This document shows, piece after piece, positions 1 to 8,881 of a stretch of DNA of 64,000 nucleotides. Position 1 is the first letter of the stretch. Every line of letters starts with the position of its first letter. Source of the stretch: Methylophaga thalassica. GTDB lineage: Bacteria; Pseudomonadota; Gammaproteobacteria; Nitrosococcales; Methylophagaceae. Below the pieces are notes generated by a model. It ran no database searches. It saw nothing but the letters and a program-made list of their open reading frames with translations, and had not been told where the DNA came from. Both the position numbers and the translations under genes were made by a program. The stretch is from positions 912,513 through 976,512 of the forward strand of contig NZ_BSND01000003.1 of assembly GCF_030159795.1 (NCBI RefSeq), in the 5' to 3' direction.

Positions 1-1075
1 ACCTGAAACAGAAGAGTTTAGTTACTATTCGTTTAACCCTTCGATTGGTGCCACTTGGCAAGCAAAAGAAACACTTAATGTGTATGCCAACTGGTCACAA
101 GGTACGCGTGTTCCTAGTGTCATAGAGTTAGGCTGTGCATCTGACCATACGCCAACCGGTGTTTACTATGAGGATGGTCAGGGTGGTATGTATGAAGTAC
201 CCAAAAGTGTCTTAGAAAAAAGAACTTGTTATCTGCCTAATACGCTGTCAGGTGATCCGTATTTACCTCAAATCAAAGCCACGTCTTACGATATTGGGGT
301 TAGAGGCATTATCGGTGAGAATTTGCAATGGAATCTCGGTGCATACCAAACAGACCTAAAAGACGACATCTACTTTGTTGCTGTAGGGGGGGGGGCGGGT
401 TTTTATGACACGATTGGTGATACTCGCCGTCGTGGTATTGAAGCTGGTTTATCAGGCCAAAAAGGCAAGTGGGGCTTTAGCGTTAACTATGCGCTGACCG
501 AAGCGACCTTTGAAAATCAGTTCATCATGATTAGCGACGATAATGGCACAGCCATTTATCAGCCAGGTATCGGCAATTCGATTATTACGGTTGACAAGGG
601 CGATACCATGCCCGGCGTCTCTCGTCATAATGTTAATGCCACCATCAATTATGAAGTCACCCCCAAATGGTTAGTCGGTTTTAGTGCAGTGATGCACTCA
701 GGCAGTTATGTGCGTGGTAATGAAAATAACGATCATGAAGTAGGGCAAGTCCAATATCGGGAGCTTGGTGGGAAAAAGGTGCCGCGCCGCCCAATGAGCA
801 ATAAAGGCGAGTTACCCGGCTTTGCTACGTTTAACTTTCAGACCAGTTATAAGTTTACGCCCAATATGACGGCAAGCCTGCTGATTAATAATATCTTTGA
901 CAAAGAATATTATTCTGCGGGTCGTTTGGGACGTAATCCATTTTCGCCGAGTGTTTATGGTGCTAGAGGACCAGATAATTACAATCATAATTCGAATGAT
1001 TGGCTGAGCACGAACTTTATCGCTCCGGGTGCGCCTAGAGCAGCATGGCTAAGCTTTAATTGGCAGTTTGATTAG
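1..1075 (+). CDS. TonB-dependent outer-membrane receptor, 3' part (5' end outside window)
   Basis: The reading frame is open from base 2 to the stop at 1075, so only the C-terminal part of the beta-barrel is present; the signal peptide, TonB box and plug lie upstream of the window. Visible features are typical of the family: the early barrel motif NVYANWSQGTRVPS, alternating aromatic strands, the late LLINNIFDKEYY motif and a C-terminal strand ending NWQFD. It should import a chelate or host/environment-derived ligand across the outer membrane using TonB energy; the ligand cannot be read from the sequence. ExbB, ExbD and TonB genes lie about 17 kb downstream in the same cluster. Oddity: codons at 386-397 contain ten consecutive G residues (Val-Gly-Gly-Gly-Ala), a classic slippage substrate. 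The family call is secure, the substrate unknown. Confidence 0.9.
   Translation, partial: PETEEFSYYSFNPSIGATWQAKETLNVYANWSQGTRVPSVIELGCASDHTPTGVYYEDGQGGMYEVPKSVLEKRTCYLPNTLSGDPYLPQIKATSYDIGVRGIIGENLQWNLGAYQTDLKDDIYFVAVGGGAGFYDTIGDTRRRGIEAGLSGQKGKWGFSVNYALTEATFENQFIMISDDNGTAIYQPGIGNSIITVDKGDTMPGVSRHNVNATINYEVTPKWLVGFSAVMHSGSYVRGNENNDHEVGQVQYRELGGKKVPRRPMSNKGELPGFATFNFQTSYKFTPNMTASLLINNIFDKEYYSAGRLGRNPFSPSVYGARGPDNYNHNSNDWLSTNFIAPGAPRAAWLSFNWQFD
386..395 (+). repeat. Homopolymeric G10 tract inside the TonB receptor gene
   Basis: Ten consecutive G residues lie in frame inside the receptor coding sequence. Gain or loss of one base would frameshift the barrel and abolish the receptor. Known phase-variable receptors of Neisseria (HmbR, HpuA) use similar poly-G tracts; slippage here is inferred, not shown. 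Confidence 0.85.
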
Positions 1076-1237
1076 GAAATAGAAAAACCGATTTTCATAG
1101 ATTAGGCAGACATTTGTGACTGCCAGAAAGGATTCATATTCAAACGTAGAAATTGGCAAATTTAGTGACGTTTGAAATGAAGGGGTGATACAGGCAGCCA
1201 CAAATGCCTGTTTATTGTAGCTCGTAAGGAGACAGTT

Positions 1238-2233
1238 ATGAAACACAGCACGTTAAAACTCACTATGCTTGCAGCATTAGGATTTACTGCTACGCAGGCG
1301 AATGCATTAGGTTTGGTCGCGTTACCCGATACTGGGTTTGCCAGTTCAGCGTATACCAATTGTTATAACGATGGACGAGTCGAACCACCGACTACTGCTG
1401 ATGAAGCAAAAGGTAACTTTGGGTCATATCCGATCGCAGGCGCTAATCAGCCATCGTCGTCAAAAAACAATACCTGTTTTGTTACAAAGCCTGTTGATAT
1501 TACGGTCTCACCAGTCTCTGGGTACACCTTGGTTGCTTATCGTTCAAATACGATTCCTAAAACTACGGGTGGAACAGGAAGTATCGGAACGCTTCTTGAC
1601 TTGGTATGGCGGGATGACGCGACATCAAGCATGTGTATTTTTGGCACTCAAATCGCCAGTATGACTAATGCTGATCACGACTCTACTAAATCTGGTACTC
1701 AATACTTTGAAGTAAATGATATTGCTCGCGGCGGTTTTGCTGATTCAGGCACGGTAAATGTGGGATATACCATCTTTAGTACTACAGGAAATACATCTCC
1801 TGTATATCGTGTAGGTCGAACTTATACTTCTGTTCAACATAGATCATTAAAGTACGACACCTTAGCCAATAAGGCGGTGAATGGGACTAACTATCTTGAT
1901 TTACCGACTAAAAATAGTGTCACAGCGGCTATTACTGGTGAAAATTCATCTATAGACGCCACGGATACCGCAAGTACAACTTTGGCGACACAAGATGCTG
2001 TGGTCAATAGTAATTGGGTCGATTTTACAGCCGATACGGTGTATTTCGATGATGATGGTTCCACAAATGCCTACTCTGGTTTCACCTACATAGAAGCAGC
2101 ATGTGACAGCACAAACCCAGAAGATTGGGTTGAAAACGGAGCAATACGGTTACGCCAAACCGCACAGGAAGAAACAACATTTAAAGAAATTGCCATTCCT
2201 GGTTATGCACCTCCAGGCGCGACAATACCTTAA
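1238..2233 (+). CDS. Orphan Sec-secreted protein, 331 aa
   Basis: I do not recognise a family. The product has a clear cleavable signal peptide (residues 1-23, hydrophobic core followed by TQANA) and an AAGGAG-type ribosome site just upstream of the ATG. The mature part is rich in Thr, Ser, Asn and Gly, looks beta-rich, and has four cysteines that could form two disulfides after export. No transmembrane segment or lipobox is seen, so the protein is probably periplasmic, surface-associated or released. It lies 162 bp after the TonB receptor and just before the RTX gene. The context suggests either a ligand-binding partner of the receptor or a Sec-dependent substrate of the T2SS-like machine downstream. 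Both are inference. The C-terminus (PGYAPPGATIP) is distinctive and could help homology searches. Confidence 0.75.
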   Translation: MKHSTLKLTMLAALGFTATQANALGLVALPDTGFASSAYTNCYNDGRVEPPTTADEAKGNFGSYPIAGANQPSSSKNNTCFVTKPVDITVSPVSGYTLVAYRSNTIPKTTGGTGSIGTLLDLVWRDDATSSMCIFGTQIASMTNADHDSTKSGTQYFEVNDIARGGFADSGTVNVGYTIFSTTGNTSPVYRVGRTYTSVQHRSLKYDTLANKAVNGTNYLDLPTKNSVTAAITGENSSIDATDTASTTLATQDAVVNSNWVDFTADTVYFDDDGSTNAYSGFTYIEAACDSTNPEDWVENGAIRLRQTAQEETTFKEIAIPGYAPPGATIP

Positions 2234-2255
2234 TTTCATGAGTGCTAATTTTGAT

Positions 2256-2288
2256 GTAAACAAGGTGGTTACTAACCACCTTGTTTAC
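2256..2288 (+). promoter_or_regulatory. Perfect 15-bp inverted repeat between the secreted protein and RTX genes
   Basis: Arms 2256-2270 and 2274-2288 are exactly complementary with a 3-nt loop. No T-run follows, so it is not a standard intrinsic terminator. It may act as an mRNA-stabilising or processing hairpin separating the two messages. Confidence 0.7.
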
Positions 2289-2318
2289 TCAGTTAATTAA
2301 TAAAAAAGGATATTTCTT

Positions 2319-4577
2319 ATGGCGATTAAAGTTTTTAATTCGACAGAGGTGTTGTATACCGGTACCGGTGATGATGATGTTGTTATTGGTAATGATCTGA
2401 CTAACATCATAAATGGTGCTGGTGGTAATGATTTCATTTATTCCGGCGATGGCAATGATATTGTCCACGGCAATGCAGGAGATGATGTGCTTCTCGGTGG
2501 CAATGGTAATGATCTATTGTTCGGTGACGCGGGTGACGATATCATTCTGGGCGGTTCTGGGAATGACAATATTAATGGTGGCTCAGGTGATGACATCATT
2601 TTGGGTGGTTTAGGAGATGACACCATCATAGCCGGTACTGGTGACGATATTATTAGCGGTGGTGAAGGTAGTGATTATATCGAAGGTGGCGAGAGTACTG
2701 CTGGTGATGAAACAGTTGATGGTAATGTGTATTTCGCTACATCGGAGGACTTATTACTAGGCGGTGCTGGAAACGATACCTTTGTATTATCTGATGCTGA
2801 TGATTATATGGCTGAAGACGAAGAAGACGTCGAGGAATCTGATGAGCTTGAAGAAGATGACGATGACGATGACGATGACGAAGCCCCAGCAGTAAGTATG
2901 GCTGGCTCTACATCTGCACTTGATAATGACGGTAATACTGCTAGATACACTGATGTACAAGAAGCCGAAGAAGGTAATGGTGACGCTGGCTTTATCGTTT
3001 ATGACAATGTAACGGGTCAATTCGTCGCATTGGACAGTGATGAGATTGCAGAGCAGACAGAAACGGATGTTCGTCTGAATATTGTGACTCGTCCGGGTTC
3101 ATCTGAAATCAATACAGCTGCAACTACAATTGCCGGTTATAACGCAGCTGACACGATTGAGTTCACCGAAAGTGGTGACTTCTCGGAGTCAATTGGCTTC
3201 AGTGGCATCGAACGCATTGAGTTAAGTGATGGTGTCAATATCACCTTGTCTTCTGAACAATTGGAAGCAAACGGTGAGTCATTAAGCCTAGGTGAGATAA
3301 ATCCAGGTACACATATCTTCGGTACAGCAGGCGGTGAATCTGAATCTGTGACGATTGCTTTTGAATATGAAGAAGCTGAATTCGAACCAGAAGACGATAT
3401 CGTTGGTGCCAGTGAAGTGGAATATGACTATGCAGGATTTTCTGCAGATGAATATTCTGTTGCCAATATGTTCCACAACGTCGACATCATCTACGATGCT
3501 AGCGAAGGTGAAGAAGGTAGCTTTACCCGTGTAGATGGTGGTAACGAAACAGCCGGTGCTTCTGAAACCGTTTACGGTAGTGAAGGTGTGGATTACGGCA
3601 CCATGCATTCTGGTGACGACACTTACTATGGCGGTGGCGGCAATGATGTCTTAGCTGGTCAAAGTGGTGCCGATAGCCTGTACGGTGAAGAAGGTGATGA
3701 TATCTTCCTTATCGGTGGTTTCGGTTCAGGTAATTCAGGTACAACCTCTGCGGCTGACGATGGTAATAAAGAATGGATTGCCACTGGTGCTAAACACGAT
3801 CTGATCGTGGGTGGTGATGGTGTTGATACATTACGTATTACCACGGGTGTTGGTGCAGATACAAAAGCTAATGGCACTATCGTTTTAAATGACGCTAATT
3901 TCCAAGGAATGGAAGTGGTTCAAGTGGGTGGCACAGTTGACCAACTGAATGTGGAAAATGATGCATTGCAAATGTTGAATGACCACTACTATTTTGCTGC
4001 CAACGGTACTGTCGATGACTTAGACAATAGCCTGGGTAACAATGGCGGTACCATCGATAATGTCGTTGTTGATGCTTCTGGTGTAACTGCAAATGGTCTG
4101 CGTTTTGAAGGTAATGGTAATGACAATACCTTTATCGGTACAACGCAGGATGATGTTTTCGTCGGTAACGATGGTAACGATACGCTGACTGGTGGTGATG
4201 GCGCGGATACTTTCGTGTTTGGTCAGGTCCATGAGCAAGTCGTGACTGGCGATGACGATGAAGTTCAAACTTATGTAGATACTGCATTTAATTTGACTGG
4301 CATCGATACCATTACTGATTTCTTGAGTGGGGTAGATAAAATCGCACTCAATATCGATCAGTTTACGTCTCTAACAGCAGGTAGTTTCACTGCTGATAAT
4401 CTGGTTTGTAGCGTAGGTGCAGCTGCTGGTGATGCGAATGACTTCTTGTTATTCGACACATCAACGGGTGCATTGAGCTATGACGCGGATGGCAGTGGCT
4501 CTGGTGCTGCTGTGCAATTTGCTACTTTGACAGGTGTGACTTCATTAAGCGCATCTGACATTGAAGTGTTTGCATAA
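2319..4577 (+). CDS. RTX (hemolysin-type Ca-binding repeat) secreted protein, 752 aa
   Basis: The protein has no N-terminal signal peptide and contains three blocks of glycine/aspartate nonapeptides (GGxGxDxx type): about residues 14-125, 431-467 and 597-634. The last 110 residues match the usual C-terminal region of type I substrates (DANDFLLFDTSTGALSYDAD). Such repeats fold as beta-rolls on binding Ca2+ outside the cell. An extremely acidic stretch lies at about residues 166-189, with eight consecutive Asp, and the whole protein is strongly acidic. One cysteine is present (C697). No enzymatic domain is recognisable, so it may be structural or metal-binding. The likely exporter is the ABC/HlyD/TolC set encoded at 13816-18256. 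A strong terminator follows at once. Confidence 0.9.
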   Translation: MAIKVFNSTEVLYTGTGDDDVVIGNDLTNIINGAGGNDFIYSGDGNDIVHGNAGDDVLLGGNGNDLLFGDAGDDIILGGSGNDNINGGSGDDIILGGLGDDTIIAGTGDDIISGGEGSDYIEGGESTAGDETVDGNVYFATSEDLLLGGAGNDTFVLSDADDYMAEDEEDVEESDELEEDDDDDDDDEAPAVSMAGSTSALDNDGNTARYTDVQEAEEGNGDAGFIVYDNVTGQFVALDSDEIAEQTETDVRLNIVTRPGSSEINTAATTIAGYNAADTIEFTESGDFSESIGFSGIERIELSDGVNITLSSEQLEANGESLSLGEINPGTHIFGTAGGESESVTIAFEYEEAEFEPEDDIVGASEVEYDYAGFSADEYSVANMFHNVDIIYDASEGEEGSFTRVDGGNETAGASETVYGSEGVDYGTMHSGDDTYYGGGGNDVLAGQSGADSLYGEEGDDIFLIGGFGSGNSGTTSAADDGNKEWIATGAKHDLIVGGDGVDTLRITTGVGADTKANGTIVLNDANFQGMEVVQVGGTVDQLNVENDALQMLNDHYYFAANGTVDDLDNSLGNNGGTIDNVVVDASGVTANGLRFEGNGNDNTFIGTTQDDVFVGNDGNDTLTGGDGADTFVFGQVHEQVVTGDDDEVQTYVDTAFNLTGIDTITDFLSGVDKIALNIDQFTSLTAGSFTADNLVCSVGAAAGDANDFLLFDTSTGALSYDADGSGSGAAVQFATLTGVTSLSASDIEVFA

Positions 4578-4588
4578 AAGTGAATGGA

Positions 4589-4622
4589 GAGGGTGTACCC
4601 ATTGGGTACATCCTCTTTTTTT
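4589..4622 (+). terminator. Rho-independent terminator after the RTX gene
   Basis: A 12-bp stem (4589-4600 with 4604-4615, one G-T pair) and a 3-nt loop are followed by a run of T. Only about 29 bases separate it from the next start codon. The secretion genes downstream must therefore be reached by readthrough or from a promoter inside the RTX gene. Confidence 0.9.
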
Positions 4623-4651
4623 CTTACAGGTCACCCGCTGAGATTATTGTT

Positions 4652-5101
4652 ATGCCAGACGTTGTTATTTATTTAAAACAGAAACACCATCAAGCCGGAT
4701 TTACCTTGCTGGAATTATTAGTCGTTATGGTCATTATCGGTTTGTTAGCCGGTTATGTTGGACCGAAGTATTTTGCTCAAATTGGTAAGTCCGAAGTGAA
4801 AACGGCCCGTGCTCAGATTGAGGCATTAGGTAAAGCTCTGGATCAATATCGTTTGGATGTTGGCCATTATCCAACAACAGAGCAGGGACTGGCTGCACTC
4901 AATACACCACCCAATAATGAACGTAAATGGCAAGGGCCATATCTTAAAAAAGATGTGCCAAACGATCCTTGGGATAACCCGTATTTTTATCAGATGCCGG
5001 GTACACATAGTCAGTATGCAGACTATGACTTGTGGTCATTAGGCAGCGATGGTGCCAGCGGTGGTAAAGACACGGCGGCAGACATTGTGAGCTGGCGTTA
5101 G
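4652..5101 (+). CDS. gspG: GspG-type major pseudopilin
   Basis: This 149-aa protein carries a class III prepilin leader, with cleavage expected after the Gly of QAG and before FTLLE, including Glu5 and a hydrophobic N-terminal helix. Its C-terminal part has the GspG pattern DLWSLGSDGASGG...DIVSW, which forms the calcium-binding loop of genuine T2SS major pseudopilins. GspG subunits assemble into the periplasmic piston that drives substrates through the secretin. I chose the ATG at 4652. The frame extends upstream to 4580, but that extension would be translated from inside the terminator hairpin and gives an implausibly long leader. This is the first gene of a run of closely spaced genes. No prepilin peptidase gene is present in the window, so PilD must act from elsewhere. 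Confidence 0.9.
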   Translation: MPDVVIYLKQKHHQAGFTLLELLVVMVIIGLLAGYVGPKYFAQIGKSEVKTARAQIEALGKALDQYRLDVGHYPTTEQGLAALNTPPNNERKWQGPYLKKDVPNDPWDNPYFYQMPGTHSQYADYDLWSLGSDGASGGKDTAADIVSWR

Positions 5102-5113
5102 GTATCTGACTTT

Positions 5114-6310
5114 ATGATTTTTACGATGAAAGTCATCCATGATGGTGCTGTCAGGCTGATAGAGATAGAAGCCGGTAATGCTAATCAGGCACGTTATCTG
5201 GCAGAAAGACAAGGCCATCACGTACTTTCAATCAATCAACAGAAAAGTGGGGCATTGTCTCTTGGTTTGCCTCAATTAAAAAAAACCAAATTCAATGTGA
5301 TGCTGTTCAGCCAGGAATTACTGGCATTGCTTGAGTCCGGACTTAGTCTGGTTGAGGCCATAGAAGCCTTAGCTGAGAAAGAAACTCATGCCGAATCAAA
5401 AGCGGTATTAAATCAAATCAAAGCCGCTTTATTTGATGGACAACCCTTATCTGCAGCTCTGGAAAAAGTGCCAGAGGTATTTACTCCTTTATATATAGCC
5501 CTGATTCGTTCTAGTGAACGTACGGGGGATATGACAACGGCATTAAGTCGACATGTGGCGTATCAATCCCAAGTCGATGCAATGAAAAAGAAAATTGTCT
5601 CTGCAGCCATTTATCCAGTTTTATTACTGGTAGTCGGCGGCTTGGTGGTGTTGTTTTTACTGGGGTATGTCGTACCCAAATTCAGTGTGATTTATGAAAG
5701 CACCAATGCGGATCTGCCTTGGTTATCACAGTTATTACTGAGCTGGGGCCAGTTATTACACAGCCATGGACGTGAAGCGTTTATGGTGTTTATCGCCAGT
5801 ATTGCTGTAATGAGTTATGTGCTGACGCGGTCGTTTGTACGTCGTTTTATTATGGCGAAAGTCTGGCAAATTCCTAAACTTGGCGAAACGCTGCGAATCT
5901 ACCAGCTTGCCCGTTTTTACCGAACATTAAGTATGTTACTGCGTGGTGGTATCCCATTGATTACGGCTATGCAGATGGTGTCCTCGTTATTACAGCCTTT
6001 ATTACGCAGCAAATTAGCCTTGGTGGCTAATGATGTGAAAGAAGGTAAACCTTTATCTAACGCCATGGAATTACATGGCATGACCACCTCGATTTCTGTC
6101 CGTATGTTACGGGTGGGGGAGCGTACCGGACAAATGGGCGACATGATGGAACGCATTGGCGTGTTCTACGATGATGAAATTGCCCGTGCGGTCGAATGGT
6201 TTACTAAATTACTTGAACCGGCTTTGATGATCATTATTGGTCTGGTGGTGGGCTTAGTCGTGGTGCTGATGTATATGCCGATTTTTGAATTGGCAGGGAG
6301 TATTCAATGA
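5114..6310 (+). CDS. gspF: GspF/PilC-family inner-membrane platform protein
   Basis: At 398 aa this is the usual GspF length. An N-terminal cytoplasmic segment (about 1-60) precedes two homologous T2SSF domains, each a helical bundle followed by membrane helices; strong hydrophobic segments lie at about residues 163-190, 215-232 and 370-390. Motifs such as LLALLESGLSLVEAIEAL and LSMLLRGGIPLITAM are the repeated family signatures. The protein anchors the assembly ATPase GspE and moves pseudopilins out of the membrane. It starts 12 bases after gspG and its stop overlaps the gspE start by four bases, consistent with translational coupling. Confidence 0.92.
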   Translation: MIFTMKVIHDGAVRLIEIEAGNANQARYLAERQGHHVLSINQQKSGALSLGLPQLKKTKFNVMLFSQELLALLESGLSLVEAIEALAEKETHAESKAVLNQIKAALFDGQPLSAALEKVPEVFTPLYIALIRSSERTGDMTTALSRHVAYQSQVDAMKKKIVSAAIYPVLLLVVGGLVVLFLLGYVVPKFSVIYESTNADLPWLSQLLLSWGQLLHSHGREAFMVFIASIAVMSYVLTRSFVRRFIMAKVWQIPKLGETLRIYQLARFYRTLSMLLRGGIPLITAMQMVSSLLQPLLRSKLALVANDVKEGKPLSNAMELHGMTTSISVRMLRVGERTGQMGDMMERIGVFYDDEIARAVEWFTKLLEPALMIIIGLVVGLVVVLMYMPIFELAGSIQ

Positions 6311-8025
6311 ATACGGCCTATCATGACATCACGCCTGGGCAAACTGAGCTTGTTGTGGAAGCACTGACCGTTGAGCAGCTGAATCAGGCGAAACAACTGG
6401 CACAACAAAGCAAGCAGCCTTTACTCAAAGTCTTGGAAGAGATCAGTGAGTTAACACCTGATGTGTTTGTGCAAGCGCTGGGATTATTGGTGCGTTATCC
6501 GGTGTTGACGATTTCTCAGCTCTATCACTTGCAGCCTGATTTTGATGTGGTGCCGTTTACGCAGGCGGAGAAAATCGGCTGCCTGGCGGTGCGTGATAAA
6601 CATGACGCCTTATATCTGGTTCACGCAAATCCATTTGAAGCCAATTTGTATTCCAAGCTGGATCTGCTGGTGAATGAGCCTGCCACCTGGGCCTTGGCGC
6701 AGACCGAAGATTTAAACGTCTATCTTTCTCATCATGAAGCCAATATGCGTGCTTTAGGTGATGAGGTATCAGAGCACCATGCTGAGCATAATGAGGATGA
6801 GCAGGGTATAGAAGATATCTCCTTACGCTCAATCAGCGAAGATACCAGCCCGATTGTGAAGTTTGTACGCTCGACTTTATATGATGCGTTAAAAGCCGGT
6901 GCCAGTGATGTACATCTGGAAACGGATCAAAACGGGCTAAAAGTGAAATACCGTATTGATGGTGTATTGAGTCATGTTGGTGGCATTCAGGGACTGGCTC
7001 AGGCAGAGCAAGTGATTTCCCGTGTCAAAGTCATGTCTGATCTGGATATCGCTGAGCGTCGCATCCCCCAGGATGGTCGCTTTAAAGTGATGGCATTGGG
7101 GAGAGAAATTGATTTACGTGTGTCGATTATGCCCAGTGTGTTGGGTGAAGATGCGGTTTTACGGGTTTTAGACAGACAAGCATTAAGTGAAGAAGCTCAG
7201 GGACTGAGTTTAGAAATATTGGGTTTTGCTCCCGATATTATGGCCCGGTTTCGATTATTAGCCGAAGAACCTTATGGCATGTTGTTGGTAACAGGGCCAA
7301 CCGGCAGCGGTAAAACCACCACGCTGTACGGCATTATTTCTGAGATTAATCACGGCACCGACAAAATCATCACCATTGAAGATCCCGTCGAATATCAGTT
7401 ACCCGGTGTCTTACAAATCCCTGTCAATGAGAAAAAAGGACTGACCTTCGCCAAAGGTTTACGCTCTATTTTGCGTCATGATCCAGACAAAATCATGGTC
7501 GGTGAGATTCGTGATAATGAAACCGCACAAATCGCCGTGCAATCAGCGCTGACCGGTCACTTGGTGTTAACCACTGTGCACGCTAATAATGTGTTTGATG
7601 TGATTGGCCGTTTCACCAATATGGGGGTGGATCCGTATAACTTTGTTTCTGCCATGAATGGCATCCTGGCACAGCGACTGGTGCGGGTGAACTGTCCACA
7701 TTGCCTGACAGAGGATAAGCCAGATGCAGCTTTGGTAGAAAAGTCAGGCTTAAACGCCGAGCAGATAAGCGACTTTCGTTTTAAAAAAGGACAAGGTTGT
7801 GGTCAGTGCCACGGATTAGGATTCAAAGGCCGGAAAGCGATTGCCGAATTATTGTGCTTTAACGATGAAATCCGCGAACTGATTGTTACGCGTCAACCGG
7901 TGAGAAAAATCAAAGAGGCAGCCTATGCCAATGGCACCAGAACGATGCGTGAAGCGGCATTGTTACTGGTGAAAAATGGTGAGACGACACTAGAGGAGAT
8001 TAATCGTGTTACCACATTGGCTTAA
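6307..8025 (+). CDS. gspE: GspE/PilB-family secretion ATPase
   Basis: This 572-aa hexameric ATPase powers pseudopilus assembly at the cytoplasmic face. Walker A is GPTGSGKTT at residues 330-338; the Asp/Walker B region is DPDKIMVGEIRD at about 392-403; the His box is GHLVLTTVHANN. A tetracysteine zinc motif is intact (C463, C466, C498, C501), as in GspE and MshE. The N-terminal about 130 residues match the N1E/N2E region that contacts the PilM/GspL-type partner. I see no clear MshEN-type c-di-GMP motif. The gene overlaps gspF by four bases and overlaps the next gene by 20 bases. Confidence 0.93.
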   Translation: MNTAYHDITPGQTELVVEALTVEQLNQAKQLAQQSKQPLLKVLEEISELTPDVFVQALGLLVRYPVLTISQLYHLQPDFDVVPFTQAEKIGCLAVRDKHDALYLVHANPFEANLYSKLDLLVNEPATWALAQTEDLNVYLSHHEANMRALGDEVSEHHAEHNEDEQGIEDISLRSISEDTSPIVKFVRSTLYDALKAGASDVHLETDQNGLKVKYRIDGVLSHVGGIQGLAQAEQVISRVKVMSDLDIAERRIPQDGRFKVMALGREIDLRVSIMPSVLGEDAVLRVLDRQALSEEAQGLSLEILGFAPDIMARFRLLAEEPYGMLLVTGPTGSGKTTTLYGIISEINHGTDKIITIEDPVEYQLPGVLQIPVNEKKGLTFAKGLRSILRHDPDKIMVGEIRDNETAQIAVQSALTGHLVLTTVHANNVFDVIGRFTNMGVDPYNFVSAMNGILAQRLVRVNCPHCLTEDKPDAALVEKSGLNAEQISDFRFKKGQGCGQCHGLGFKGRKAIAELLCFNDEIRELIVTRQPVRKIKEAAYANGTRTMREAALLLVKNGETTLEEINRVTTLA

Positions 8026-8881
8026 TGTTATGACTGATGAGCTGAATGTGTGTATTCGGCCGAATAGTCTTGTTATCAGACGCTTTAAAGGTGTCGCCGG
8101 TAAAACACGTTGTATCGATCAACAGAAAATTATGATGAAAAAGGCTGTCGACCACAGGGATGTGGAGGTGGCTTATCTTGCCAAGGTGCTTCATACCACA
8201 CTCAGTCAAGCGCGTTGGCAGGCAAAAACGGCTCGCGTTGTTTTAGCCAACAGTTTTGTACGTTATGCCGTTCTGCCCTGGAATCCGGTCATTAAGACTG
8301 ATGAAGAAAAGCAGGGGTATCTGCAACATCTGTTTGTCAGCCTCTATGGCGATGTGGTGAAAAGCTGGAATAAAACCATCAGTCCGTCAGGCTTCGGTCA
8401 GCCTGCTGTCGCCAGTGCGATACCGACACCGCTGATTCAGACGATTGATGAAATATTTGCCTCATTAGCCATTCAACTCCTCAGCATCCAGCCGTATCTG
8501 ATGTCGGTAATGAATGACGCGATTGCGGTGATCAAATCACAGCAGTTACAAAGTTTATGTTGGCTGACAGTGATTAGTGATGGACGTTTATGTCTGGGGC
8601 TGATGTCAGAAGGTCAGTGGTTATGGCTTAAAAACGTACAGCAAGAAAGTGATGTGATCGGTCAGATTGAGCTGTTGATTCAACGTGAACGTCTGATCAA
8701 TAGCGTCTTTGATAAAGCCGTGCAGCAACGATATGAACAAGTCATGTTATTACACTGGCCGGATATCTCTGTATCAAGTGTCATAAAAATCGGCAGTTAC
8801 CGCATTATTCGCCTGCCATCGTCAAAGTTATTTGCCAAGGAACAGCCAGATACTCAGGTAGCGAGGTTAATTGCCTCATGA
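8006..8881 (+). CDS. PilM/GspL-like cytoplasmic assembly protein (divergent)
   Basis: The 291-aa product has no signal peptide or membrane segment. Sequence similarity is too weak for a confident family call. Its place directly after the ATPase and before small single-helix proteins is the pilM position of type IV pilus/MSHA operons, and of the cytoplasmic half of GspL in T2SS. Such proteins have an actin-like fold and link the ATPase to the PilN/PilO ring. The GTG start at 8006 is supported by an AGAGGAG ribosome site at 7992-7998; the next in-frame ATG (8030) lacks one. The stop overlaps the next ATG by four bases. Confidence 0.6.
   Translation: MLPHWLNVMTDELNVCIRPNSLVIRRFKGVAGKTRCIDQQKIMMKKAVDHRDVEVAYLAKVLHTTLSQARWQAKTARVVLANSFVRYAVLPWNPVIKTDEEKQGYLQHLFVSLYGDVVKSWNKTISPSGFGQPAVASAIPTPLIQTIDEIFASLAIQLLSIQPYLMSVMNDAIAVIKSQQLQSLCWLTVISDGRLCLGLMSEGQWLWLKNVQQESDVIGQIELLIQRERLINSVFDKAVQQRYEQVMLLHWPDISVSSVIKIGSYRIIRLPSSKLFAKEQPDTQVARLIAS

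Noticed and set aside
2438..2629. Antisense open frame inside the RTX repeats
   Set aside because: It is a by-product of the glycine/aspartate repeat codons; composition is unnatural and no ribosome site is seen.
4580..4651. Upstream extension of the gspG reading frame
   Set aside because: It begins inside the terminator hairpin and would add 24 unlikely residues before the prepilin leader.
6307..6700. Possible c-di-GMP-binding (MshEN) motif in the GspE N-terminus
   Set aside because: The characteristic repeated RLG...G...L pattern is not visible, so no c-di-GMP control is claimed despite cyclase genes in the window.
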